64,000 bases of DNA, taken from contig CM023454.1 of the NCBI GenBank assembly GCA_013339765.2, positions 144,621,211-144,685,210 on the forward strand. The letters run 5' to 3'. Source of the stretch: Haemaphysalis longicornis. Lineage: Eukaryota > Arthropoda > Arachnida > Ixodida > Ixodidae. Both the position numbers and the translations under genes were made by a program. This document shows, in pieces, positions 54,333 to 64,000 of the stretch (its first letter is position 1; each line of letters starts with the position of its first letter). The notes under the pieces are model-generated. The model did no database searches. It saw nothing but the letters and a program-made list of their open reading frames with translations, and was not told the origin of the DNA.

Positions 54333-55714
54333 TTATACAAAGGGTAAGCATACATAGGCTTTCATGTAAACGGAAGCACGGCGCATTTGCGGCTGGATAT
54401 TTCGAACCCTTGTCCTTGTAGATATGATGTCGTCAGGTCTGCGGCATTTTGCAGTCGGGCGCGCACATGCCGACGAGTCACGCCATCTGCCCAAACACAT
54501 ATATCGTCGGCGCATATCGACACGTGAAGCCTCTTTGGAAGGCGAGAAATCAGGCCAATTAGTGTAAGGTTGAACAGTGTCCGGCTCAGGACGCCTCCTT
54601 GGGGAACACCATCGTGAGTATAGTGAGCTGATGTCTCGCCCATCTGCAGTCATAACAAAGAATGACCTCTCTTTTAGGTAGTTCCGTATCCACTGATAGA
54701 CCCGGCCACCGAGCCCCACAGCCTGCAGTACTTTAAGAATTGCATCGTGCTCCACGTTATTGTAGGCCCTTTAACGTCGAGGAACAACGCAGCACATATC
54801 CGTTTCGCACTTTCCCGCTGCTGCACAAAGGTCACCAAATCAATAACGCAGTCAATGGATGAGCGTCCACGACGGAATCCAGCCATGACATCAGGATAGA
54901 CCTTGTATCGCTCCAGGAACCACTCCAGACGTGCGAGAATGATTCGCTCCATCAGCTTTCCAACGCAACTTGCAAGTGCAATTGGCCGGTATGCCATTGG
55001 GTCCAGCACAGATTTTCCGGGCTTCAGGAGCGGAACGAGGCGGCTGGTCTTCCATTTTTGAGTAACGAAACCATAACACCATAGGTCGTTGAAATATCTC
55101 AGCAAGGCTTTTCGGGCATCCTTGCCAAGGTGGCGGAGAGCAGCATATGTGACTCCATCAGGCCCAGGAGACGAAGATCGCTTGCATGCAGCCAATGCCG
55201 CCTGCAGTTCTTCCATGCTAAATGGAACATCCATTCTTGAATCCCGCGATGCAGGGATGTCACTGGCGAGCAGTAGTCCAGAAGGGCCTGCTCCACTGGC
55301 TATCCTCACGCAGAAGTCCTCGGCCACTTCGAGCTCTCGGCGGTTCTGGTGAATAGCCAGTGCCTTAAAGTGGGAGCGCTGCTATACAGGAGTCATCAGC
55401 CCTTGCACAGTTTTCCATATCATCGACAAAGGTTTGCGAGGGTCCAGCGTGCAACAAAAAGACTTCCAACGTTGTGCTTGCACTTGGGCAATGCGTCACT
55501 GGATCTTCTTTTGCGTTGGTCTGCAAATTTTCAAATTTTCGAGACATTTCGTTCGCCAGTATCTGTGTTCGGCGCGGCGACGAACAGCACGACGGCGCTC
55601 CAGCTCCACGTCAAACTCGGTCACCTTTGGAGACAGTCGGACGGAACGCTTGAAGGCTTGGAGTGTGCTTTCCATGACGCACTCTAGATTTTCAAGCTCA
55701 CCGCTCCGGCAAAT
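54333..55714 (-). pseudogene. L-C ORF2, reverse transcriptase
   Basis: RT from about 55230 (MEELQAALAACKRSSSPGPD): TYAALRHLGKDARKALLRYF, PLLKPGKSVLDPMAYRPIAL, CVGKLMERIILARLEWFL, DVMAGFRRGRSSIDCVIDL and motif A FLDVKG near 54780, where a frameshift falls. It resumes VEHDAILKVLQAVGL near 54750. VPQGGVLSRTLFN lies near 54610 and the catalytic box CADD at 54514-54503 (R1/I elements have [YCF]ADD). The linker region 55714-55330 is in broken frames. Three or more indels. Confidence 0.85.
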
Positions 55715-56450
55715 TTAGTCCATCCTTGATTGGAATTTCGACCAATCGGTTACCCGAATAACATTAGGATTGAAGGAACTTCGTAATCCATTTATCTTTA
55801 AATAGGTTGGAATGTGGTCGCTTCCACGAGTTTCTATGTCTGGGAGCCTCTGGGCACGGGCCGATAAACATCGTGACACAAACGTCAAGTCTAAACAACT
55901 GCCGTAGTTCGTTCCGCGTAAATAAGTGGGGCTTCCGTCCTTTAGTAGGCACAGCCCATGGTCTGAGGCAAAAGCTACTAAGCTCCGACCTCGCCTGTTG
56001 GTGTTTGGGCTTCCCCAAAGCATGTGGTGTGTATTGAAATCACCGGTAATTATCCACAGACCCGTTATTGAGCCTCTTCCGTTGAAAGCGAGATGTTGGG
56101 TGTAGGTATACACCCACCAGAGTGAAAGTGAGCTGGCGCTTTCTGATGGTAAGACAGACGTACTCATTACCCCTGTAAGGTTGCACAAAATGGTGAACGT
56201 AGGACAGTTCGCGCCTGATGAAGACTGTGACTTTGCTGGGCTCCCCTAGTGTGGCTGATAAAAAAGGTTCATAGCCAGATATCCGAATAGGTTTGGATAT
56301 GTTCGGTTCACAGATGACAAGTATAGGAATAGATTTCATAAAGACAAACTGGCGAAGATCTGAAATACCCGACATTATTCCTCTGGCGTTCCACTGAAAA
56401 ATGGAAGCATCCTTGATATCCGTACTCAATGAAGAACGTACGTTCGCCAT
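55715..56450 (-). pseudogene. L-C ORF2, endonuclease domain
   Basis: Begins ATG 56450 (MANVRSSLST), followed by FQWNARGIMSGISDL, then ICEPNISKPIRI, with the Glu of the catalytic motif kept. A frameshift near 56080-56150 separates WIITGDFNTHHMLWGS (Asp near 56041) and GSDHIPTYLKI (Asp-His near 55819). All recognised catalytic motifs are present. It cleaves the target DNA for priming. Starting about nine bases after the ORF1 stop suggests reinitiation-type translation. Confidence 0.85.
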
Positions 56451-56459
56451 GGTCCTTGC

Positions 56460-57858
56460 TTAACCGAGACTTGCAAGTACTGGATCCAGGGCCTCCAGTA
56501 TCTGAAGTGCACTCAACGCAGAAGGTGTATTCAGACTGGTGAGCAATGTGCGAATGGCATTCATGAGGGACCTCAGGACCGCGACGACTTGCCGATCTGA
56601 AGACGAAGCCGGGGGCGGGAGATCTCGGGACTGTCTTCAGTACTGAGCGTTGGGGCTCAGAAGGAGGTACACTCGGTGACAGCGGGGGCCACACGTCAAC
56701 CGGCGAGGTTTGCTGTACCTCGTTGCGACAACTTGGCGAATCCTGCGAGGCTGGAGGCGGAGGAGGCGGTTGGGGTGCCGGCGGCCGCGGGGGTAGCGGT
56801 GGTGGAAGTAGTTGAACTAGTTGCGGGCCCGCTTGCGTAGAGGCTTTCGATGGAGAATGGTCAGCCTTGTTTGAAGATCTCCGGCGCGAAGACCGGTGAC
56901 GCCGCCGCTGTCGTACCGTCGCGGCAGCCTCCTTGTGCGTGGAGTAGTCCCTCACCATCTGCTTCAAGACAGCGACGTCCCTCTTCATGCGTGGACACTT
57001 CTTCGATGAGGCATCGTGAGGTCCCTCACAGTTGGCGCACTTCAGGGTATCTTCACTGCAATCGCTAGCCTTGTGCGGCCCAACGCATTTGGGACATACA
57101 GTGGCGCTTCTGCAGACTGCAGCGACATGGCCAATCTTCATGCACTTGTAGCACTGGAGTGGTTTCGGCACATAAGGTCGAATAGGCTGACGGAAGTGAC
57201 CCACCTTAACACGCGCGGGAAGGCTGTCGCCCCTAAAAACAATCTTCAGGCACCTTGATGTACCAATGCGGCTTACTTGTCTGATGACAATACCTTCATC
57301 CGCAGGTTCGATCAGTATTGGTAGGTCCTTCTCGGAGATAGACGTATCGACGTCGTAAATGACGCCTATCGTCGTGTCTCCATACGGAGTGGCATGGGCT
57401 CGCACTTTTATGTCCTGCAGTGATGTGATCTTCCGCAAAACCTCCAGTGCACTCCGATGCTCCACGTCGATCGCCAAGATGTTCCGCGGGGAATTTATCC
57501 TCACGAATTTGACCTGACCAGGAACAGAAGCTTCGAAATAAGCGGATACTGCTTGCTTGTTGAGCAGCCTCAAATTGTTCGTCTTGGCCTCTGGAACGAA
57601 CAGTATCGCGTGCACAGGGTGCTTAGGCACGGGCTTCACAGTCGAGGTGCTCGATCGCAAAGAAGCCGTGAGGAGCCTTCTTTTCGCCTTTTTTCCCAGG
57701 TACAGTTGAAACCCATCGTCCGAGTCCACATCACTGGGCGCCGAGTAGAGGTCGGTCTCCTCGCTGTCCGCGTCAGCTGGGAGGCTGGCGCGCTTCATGG
57801 AGGAGGTGCCCGCCGGCGGTTCGACGTCGCACGGTTCCTCCTGGGGGTCCCCCTCCAT
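56460..57858 (-). pseudogene. L-C ORF1, zinc-knuckle RNA-binding protein
   Basis: About 465 codons from ATG at 57858 (the codon before is GTG). Acidic N-terminus, then a gag-like domain (VHAILFVPEAKTNNLRLLNK, VRINSPRNILAIDVEHRSAL). Three cysteine knuckles at 57153-56995: CYKCMKIGHVAAVC, CPKCVGPHKASDC, CANCEGPHDASSKKC. A basic SR-like stretch (RRRHRSSRRRSS) and a long proline-rich region follow. One frameshift near 56590 hides the native C-terminus, which in the correct frame ends at a stop near 56460, just before the ORF2 start at 56450. Confidence 0.85.
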
Positions 57859-57975
57859 CACCCCTCGAACAAAAGCGGTGTCCTGTAGGTTGGCCGCGAA
57901 AAAAGCTCAAAATATCGCAGACGAAACAAGCAGCGTCTCACAAGAGGCACTTCGTCGTCGTAGATTTCAGTCAAC

Positions 57976-59158
57976 CTAGAAAACAGGCAGGGTTCCGTAA
58001 AGGTTATTCAACAATGGACCATAATCAAACCATCAATCAGGTGATAGAAAAGTGCGCTGAGTATACTGAACCCCTATATATAGCGTTCATAGATTCTGAA
58101 AAAGCATTTGACTCGGTCGAAACCTAAGTAGTCATTCAGGCATTACGGAACCAGGGGGTAGATGAGCGTTATGTAAGAATACTAGAAAATCGGTCACCAG
58201 CTACCTCCATCCTCCATAAGAAGAGCAGTAAAATACTTATAATGAAGGGCGTCAGACAAGGAGACACAATATCTCCAATGTTATTCACAGCATGTTTACA
58301 AGAAGTATTCAGAACGTTGGATTGGGAACAGGTGGGAGTGAGGGTTAATTGAGAATGCCTCAATAACCTCAGATTTGCTGATGACGTTGCCTTCCTAAGT
58401 AACTCGGGGGACGAATTGCAAAGCATGCTTTCCGCACTGGACGAGCAGAGTAGAACCATGGGCCCGGAAATTTATATGCAGAAAACGAAAGTAATGATCA
58501 TAACCTCGGGACAGCACAGCCGGTTCGGATAGGGGGCGAGGTAGTGGAAGTGGTAAGCGAATATATCTACTTAGGCCAAGTTGTTATCCCGGATCCCAAC
58601 CATGAGGCACAGATAATTAGAAGGATCAGAATTAGAAGGATCAGTGCATATGGCAGACATTCTCAGGTAATGAATAGCAGCCTACCATTGTCGCTGAAGA
58701 AGAAAGTGAGTGACAGCTGCATCTCACCGGTACTCACCTACGGGGCATAAACTTAGAGGCTCACTTAGAGGGTTCAACTTAAATTGAGAACGACTCAGCG
58801 GGCAATGAAGCGGAAAATTATAGGTGTAACATTAAGGGACAACAAGAGAGCGCAGTGAGTCAGGGACGCGTGTTAAGGAGATATTAGTAGAGATTAAGAG
58901 GAAGAAATGTGCGTGGGTAGGGCATGTAATGCGAAGGCAAGATAACCGTTGGTCAATAAATGTAACAGAGTGGATCTCCAGAGAAGGCAAGTGTTGCTTT
59001 GGGGTGTCAGAAAGTTAGATGGGCAGATGAGAGCAAGAAGTTTGTGGGGATAAATTACTCTCAGTTGGCACAGGAACGGGGCAATTGGAGAGTAATGGGA
59101 GAGGCCTTTGCCCTGCTGTGGGTGAAGATAGGGTGGTGTGATGATGATGATGATGATC
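57976..59158 (+). mobile_element. RTE-type LINE fragment, RT middle to 3' end
   Basis: It begins inside the RT: QAGFRKGYSTMDHNQTINQV, then AFIDSEKAFDSVE (motif A near 58100). KGVRQGDTISPMLFTACLQE is near 58250, NLRFADDVAFLSN (catalytic FADD intact near 58375), then EYIYLGQVVI near 58560 and LPLSLKKKVSDSCISPVLTY near 58690. The C-terminal part is in shattered frames. The element ends in (GAT)n at about 59138-59158, the simple-repeat tail of RTE LINEs. The RT start lies elsewhere (cf. 50107). Confidence 0.8.
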
Positions 59159-59231
59159 AAGAGATTCCGTGAACAAAAAGCGTGCGAAGTTTTTGTGCTT
59201 TTGGAGCGAGATTGATTGCAAAGGACGAAAG

Positions 59232-59548
59232 GAAACTTTGGTGCGGTCCTTTTTCAGGGACAGATCCCGTTTGGAGGGATTAGAAAATTATATATGCTAT
59301 ATTATAGAAGCAGGGCACGGGGGTAATTTCTTCGCTCGGGTTGACCTGATCCCGCTGCCGGAGTAAACAGACAGGGAGCCCATCCGCTGGAGCTTGACTT
59401 GGACTCCAACGGCCACCCTTTGTGGTTTATACCCTTCCCTTAAAACACATCGCCACGGTTGGTTCCAGCTGATGTTCGGGGGTTCGGGGTCCACGGTGTC
59501 ATCAATACCACCACCAAGATTACTTAAGGTTCCCCGTGCGGTGACAAA
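59232..59548 (-). mobile_element. LINE family L-A, isolated 5' UTR fragment
   Basis: About 317 bases matching only the 5' UTR of the other L-A copies (for example 'ccgcacggggaacctta', 'tcttggtgg', 'accccgaacccccgaacat', 'ccacaaagggtggcc' on the minus strand). No ORF1 follows. It is the second L-A copy in the window with only the 5' end. Confidence 0.65.
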
Positions 59549-60329
59549 TGACATATTGCTACTCTATACGTCTTGATAGGATAGTGCAGAAAAGAGGGCG
59601 CGCCACGCGGAATCTTTTGTTTTTTGGGGGTATCGAACATAACGAAAATAAAGATAAGAAATTTTCACAGAAAAATGTAATTAAATATTTCGGAGAAAAC
59701 GTTAAATTAACACTTACATGTCAGCCGCTCGAACACGTTCACCACCTTGGCCAGTTTGCTCAAGTTAAGTGCGGGCAAATAAGTGCTAATCTCGCACTTT
59801 TTAACTATAAATATATGGTTCAAACATCCGGAGAGAAACCTCTGATACGGGGTAATCTACGCGTAAGCACTTTTCCGTTTTATACTGCGAATCCCCCAAA
59901 ACTTTATTCCAGTTTGCGAAACCAAAGAAGTGGGCATTTGAATTGCGAGTGGACCATTAAGTCATCAAGGCCAAGAGATGTTTATGACAGTTCTAGTTAA
60001 GAGAGACAGAGATAGCTAAATAAAAAATCAGCGAAAATGAACCTCACAAGCAACAGTGAACACGTTCTTTGCAGCCGGCTGCCGAAATGTGAAAAGTTCT
60101 GTTCGACCTTGGCCGATATCAATACGGAGATTGCTGTATTAGCTAAGATATGACTGAACCCAAATATGCATGATGCAGAGCTGTTTTGGGGCAGTGTGAC
60201 CGCTGTGAACAAATGGGGGTGATATTAAGGTTGTGGTTGAAATACACTACCATCTTTTTCGATTGATACGCAGTAACCACTCAAAATAGTTTGGGCCACC
60301 TGCTTTTGCGCCTCCTCACAAATACTGAT
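59549..60329. other. Unassigned, AT-rich
   Basis: A 150-codon open frame (59548-60000) has no recognised motif and no repeat partner here. The rest shows no feature. Confidence 0.35.
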
Positions 60330-61990
60330 AGGAGTGGCTTACCGGCCCCCCGATGCTGATGCTTTCTTTCGCGATGCATTTAAAAATAGTAGAACTGCTG
60401 GAGTGAGAATCTGTAAGTGTGAAAAAGTTTACCTCCTCAAAAAATTTAACATTCTTGATGTTGATTGCACGTATCTTCCTTCACCTAGTCCCGCTTCTGT
60501 AAAATATAGAAGCACTACCGTGGATCTTAGCCTTTTCCAAACGGTTGACGGAACAACACGTGGATCTAATATATTAAATCTATTTCTAAGTAATGCTGCT
60601 CAACATTTGGGGCCAACCGTTTGTCGGGATGGACTTAGTGACCCCAGGTTCCACCGTTTTCCCATCTAAGTGCCATTCAGCCACGCAGGCACATATTGCG
60701 AAATACTGCGAGACTATAGCAGGTTCAGGTACACAAGAATCAACTCATATTTTGAGGCAATATTTTCTGAAATGACGATGCCTTTGTTTGATACTCTTAC
60801 CGTCAACGAACACCGATGTCTTATCCGGGACAGGGCCTTCTAGTGGGTCGATAGGTATGCTTCCATAGTTAGAGCAACGAATGACAGGTGCTAGCCATGC
60901 TTCACTAAGCCCCCTACTCGCTTTGAAACAAAAAGTGGTTGTACAAGAGGGTCAAAAATGGGCCAAATGAAGCTGAAAAGAACAAGGACCATGAGTGCGT
61001 GGTGAGCTATTTCTCTGCAATTGAGGACGCGGAAGACAAATATTTTCCCCATGAGCCTTTGTAGTTTTGTCAGTTTTTATCTCCAGGAACCGACTGCCAG
61101 CATATCGCGTTACATGGTGATGACCACAATCTCCCCGCTGATAGTGATCTACGTTCACCTTTAATAGTTTCTTTTCATCAGCGTACAGAATAACCATTCC
61201 AACGTACGATACACCGCATAATATGACTGTGCGTTAATCGAACCGATAGCCCTCACAGCTGAAGGTATTGCGTCCTTCATTGAGAAACTCATTGTCTACT
61301 TCATCGGGGACCGATAACCAAAACAATAAAATACAAAAGAACACACAAAAAACATCCATAGAAATCTTACTTTATATCTTAACACTCCTTGATGTCTCCT
61401 CAAGTTCGAGTTTATTTGAAGGTGGTGAAAGTAGTTCCAGATTTTAAAAGTGGTGGTAAGCGCACAGTTGATGACTATCGACAACTCTTGCTTACATCCA
61501 TCTGCTAAATAAGGCTGGAGCATCCCATGTTCACCGTAACATCGAGTCCAATAAGTTATTTTTGTTTTGCGAGCATGGTTTTTGAAAAGGCTTCTTGGGT
61601 GGCAGCCAATTGTTCCGATAACCAGTCTCCATTTCGATATAGATGAAAATAAAGAAGCTGATGGCAAATTTATTAGTTTTTCAAATGTATTTCACGCTGT
61701 CACCCGTTGCCTAATAATATAAAATTGTCCTCACTTAAGTTTGATTGCGTAACCTTTTCGTGGATCCTCAATTTTTTGTCCTTCCGGAATCAATTCATTG
61801 TGGTTAATAAGTGCTCCTCAACTCCATTTGATGTCATCTCCAGTGGTCCCAAGGGTAGTGCTCTCGAGCCTCTACTATTTTGTATTTATATAAATGATTT
61901 CACAATGGTTTTATATTATAATATAACACAATTAGCTCACGATTGTATACTACATCGAGGTATAACAATGACGGCAACCACCTTATCCTT
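60330..61990 (+). mobile_element. Highly decayed CR1-type LINE (endonuclease and RT remains)
   Basis: Endonuclease part at 60334-60665: YRPPDADAFFRDAF, DLSLFQTVDGTTRGSNILNL, HLGPTVCRDGLSD (the GLSDH motif, His lost). A linker trace (AEDKYFPHEP near 61035) follows. RT traces from 61425: VPDFKSGGKRTVDDYR, then NFLSFRNQFIVVNKCSSTPF (61770-61830), SSGPKGSALEPLLFCIYIND (the VPQGS motif altered, 61845-61905) and a DC box near 61943 (AHDC for ADDC). Stops abound. It is much older than the L2-like copy at 39331 and of a different subfamily. Confidence 0.7.
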
Positions 61991-62147
61991 AAGCAGACCT
62001 TAGAATAAATAATGGCTTGTGCGACGTGTGGCAGGTGTCTCTTAACGTATTAGGGTGTCGTGCGGTGACCTTCAGAAAGGACCACAACAACTCCAACCAC
62101 AACAACTCAATAGAAACGATAAAATAATCCAGTGCTCTTCTGACAAT

Positions 62148-62420
62148 TCGTCATCATCATCATCATCATCAGCCTATCTACGTCCCACTGCAGGGCAAAG
62201 GCCTCTCCCATTATTCTCCAATTACCTCGGTCCTGTGCCAACTGTGACCAATTTATCCCCGCAAACTTCTTGATCTCATCTGCCCATCTAACTTTCTGCC
62301 GCCCCCTGCAACGCTTGCCTTCTCTAGGGATCCACTCTGTTACCCTTAATGACCAGCGGTTATCTTGCCTTCGCATTACATGCCCTGCCCATGTCCATTT
62401 CTTCTTCTTAATTTCTTAAT
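62148..62420 (-). mobile_element. RTE-type LINE 3' end
   Basis: On the minus strand it encodes MRRQDNRWSLRVTEWIPREG, GRQKVRWADEIKKFAGINWS and QLAQDRGNWRIMGEAFALQW, the typical RTE C-terminus, then ends in (ATG)n read as (cat)n on the + strand at 62151-62170. It is the same family as 57976-59158, where this segment is present but frame-shattered. Only the last 90 codons remain. Confidence 0.8.
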
Positions 62421-62499
62421 TACTAAGGCTTTAATCAAACACCCAACCCTTTATGTTTAACACAAATTGGTACTATCGGCGCGAAAGCCTGAAAGACAA

Positions 62500-64000
62500 G
62501 GTTTCTACGATATCCCGCTTCTCTATTCTCATGGCAAGCCCTCGTATTTAGCTGCCTCAGTTGTAGTTTCTTTTGGCAGCGATGGTGTACTTCTGGGGGC
62601 GCTTGTTGAGCCCAGCTGATAGCGGAGATCGCAGGACACCCTAACGTTGCAAATGAGTCTAATACCTCTATGTAGATAACGAACACTATATCCTAATGCA
62701 CCCAACTGAAGCTAACATACGTGAGTGCAGCGCCGTTAAGATCATGAGGCGATTGTCAATGCGCAGCTGGGAAATGCGAGAAACGGCGTGCTGTACAGTT
62801 GTGAAGACAGAGCATGGTGTGTGCATGGAGCCGAGACTGAATTCGCAAGAGAGAAAGACGATATGCTCTGAGAGTTTTAAAGGTGTAACACTGAATCGCC
62901 TAAAATTTGACAGCCTCTGATGCCACCGTAATTATGTAAGTGGAGGTCATAATAGTTTCATGACCAGAAGAGAAAGCACCATAACTATTTCGGCTGCTTT
63001 ACTATGAAATTCCGCAATTTCGGCAGCAGACGGGTCACGTTCGCCCTTGTCTTAATTGCTGAGTTCTTAAGCAATGTGTCAAAAATGATGGGTCAATTCA
63101 TTCTTATTATTATCTAAAGGGAATGCATTAAATAAGTAGAATTTTAGGGACGTGTCGGTCATATTTATCTTCAATATTTCTTCTTGAGTTCGGCTTGTAC
63201 TTTTACAGAACATGAGGCAGAACACAACAGCATTTCGCAGAACACCGCCGAGACAGGCGAAAGAGATTCGGAGTGTAGAGCTGAAATAACGGTTAGAGAC
63301 AACATTTATTATCTCGTTCACATTCTGCGTAATCTTCTTAGCCACTAGGGAGAGAAACCGAACACTTTAACAAGCGGGAGTTAAAAGATAAGAACCATTG
63401 TTTTGTTTCGCCAGACAAGCGGCCAGGGACATCGCCTGAAAGAATGACATACCCGCCTCCTGCACGTGTCTTTTCTCAAAATTAAACCTCGCAAGGTTAA
63501 GGATTCACTGTTTCATTAGTGGCTCACTTACTGTTTCAGGGAAGGCAGCAAAAAGCACTCGGATATTTATGCAGGAAACCCGGCGTGCATTTAGGTATCC
63601 ACCAACGTACTTGTCTAAATATAAGTCATTGTCCTCGCTCCTGGGAATTATCTGGTTGTCTGATTAAGTCAGAAAGTGAGTCACTGCAATGGGCTTTTAT
63701 CTGTGGCGTGCCATGCTTAAGAGAAACAAGCTGTAGTACAACCTGATAATTCTTTAGTGCGGCTGTGTAGTTTCCAAAAAACACAAAAGCCCAACTACAC
63801 AAACACTGTAATATGTAGGACGTTCTGTGGACTCTGCGGAAGTACTTTTTTTGTTAACCGAACCATTAACCTCAGTGAATTCCTTTTTTCAGCGACCTGT
63901 AAGCAAATGTCACTTCTATGCCTATTCTGCATGCGCTGTACATAGAAAAGACTAAACCTGCTTTTATGTAGTCGCCAGTACACATCGTACAAGTGTAAAA
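62500..64000 (+). repeat. Unclassified interspersed repeat, copy C (runs off window)
   Basis: It matches copy B from its left part ('aagccctcgtatttagctgcctcagttg' / 'aagccctcgcatctggtggcctcagttg' region, 62545) through 'gtgtgtgcatgga.ccgagactgaat' and 'tttcggctgcttta', 'cttttacagaacatg.ggcagaacacaacag' and onwards to the edge. The last block, 'tgttaaccga.cca' and 'tttttcagc.acctgtaagcaaat', is also shared with copies A and B. It has several internal deletions relative to B. Confidence 0.65.

Larger units (their letters stand above)
52736..57975 (-). mobile_element. LINE family L-C (I/R1 group with RNase H), nearly full length
   Basis: Leftward 5.2-kb element: 5' UTR (57975-57862), ORF1 (57858-56460), ORF2 with endonuclease, RT, RNase H and zinc tail (56450-52804), and a short 3' UTR to about 52736, next to the SINE. 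It is broken by a handful of single-base frameshifts, but almost all catalytic residues survive. It is therefore of intermediate age. The layout is like family L-A, but the sequences are only distantly related. Confidence 0.88.

Noticed and set aside
59548..60000. 150-codon ORF as a host gene
   Set aside because: No recognisable domain; it starts within a LINE 5' UTR fragment and is flanked by decayed LINE sequence.
1..64000. CRISPR arrays, bacterial operons or prophage
   Set aside because: No regularly spaced direct repeats and no bacterial-type gene layout; all coding remains are eukaryotic transposable elements.

Overview
The window is eukaryotic and consists almost entirely of transposable-element remains. 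No single-copy host gene is convincingly present. The mix of families (I/R1-group, L2/CR1-type and RTE-type LINEs, Ty3/gypsy LTR elements, tRNA-derived SINEs), the TATA plus TCAGT core promoters and the mixed AT/GC composition point to an arthropod. A hard tick (Ixodidae) is my best guess; this is inference, because no host gene is available to confirm it.

Layout. 1-4690: leftward LINE, cut by the window edge. 4699-10757: rightward, dead Ty3/gypsy element with the unusual pol order PR-IN-RT-RNase H (Gmr1-like), ending in an LTR-like repeat. 10766-18966: a second gypsy pol fragment (RT-RNase H) split by a complete leftward gypsy element (10834-17954) that has both LTRs, a tRNA-Lys-type primer-binding site and a polypurine tract. 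19125-20997, 31100-33226 and 62500-64000: three diverged copies of one unclassified repeat. 21845-22250: a transposase-like N-terminal scrap. 23046-23645: a second, deleted copy of the Gmr1-associated LTR. 24025-24890, 33763-39325, 45265-50100 and 59232-59548: four copies of one LINE family, called L-A here. 26712-29000 and 50490-52725: two copies of a composite block made of a LINE 3' half (family L-B), spacer and a tRNA-derived SINE. 39331-44170: a nearly intact L2/CR1-like LINE, the youngest-looking element. 52736-57975: a nearly full-length leftward LINE (family L-C). 50107-50445, 57976-59158 and 62148-62420: RTE-type fragments. 60330-61990: a decayed CR1-type LINE.

Four short elements at 30270, 44807, 45811 and 49203 share a palindromic end, a second inner palindrome and a distinct opposite end. 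Two carry a TATA box about 30 bases upstream of a TCAGT initiator. They are non-coding, and two of them are inserted in the same L-A copy in opposite orientations. They are the best candidate here for an under-described mobile family.

The genes do not form a cellular pathway. They are retrotransposon modules: gag or ORF1 RNA-binding proteins; protease, RT, RNase H and integrase in LTR elements; endonuclease, RT and sometimes RNase H in LINEs. The strata can be ordered by nesting. The gypsy RT fragment predates the leftward gypsy insertion, and the L-A LINE copy predates its two palindrome-ended inserts. One 136-base tract is almost identical between inverted L-A copies that otherwise differ widely.
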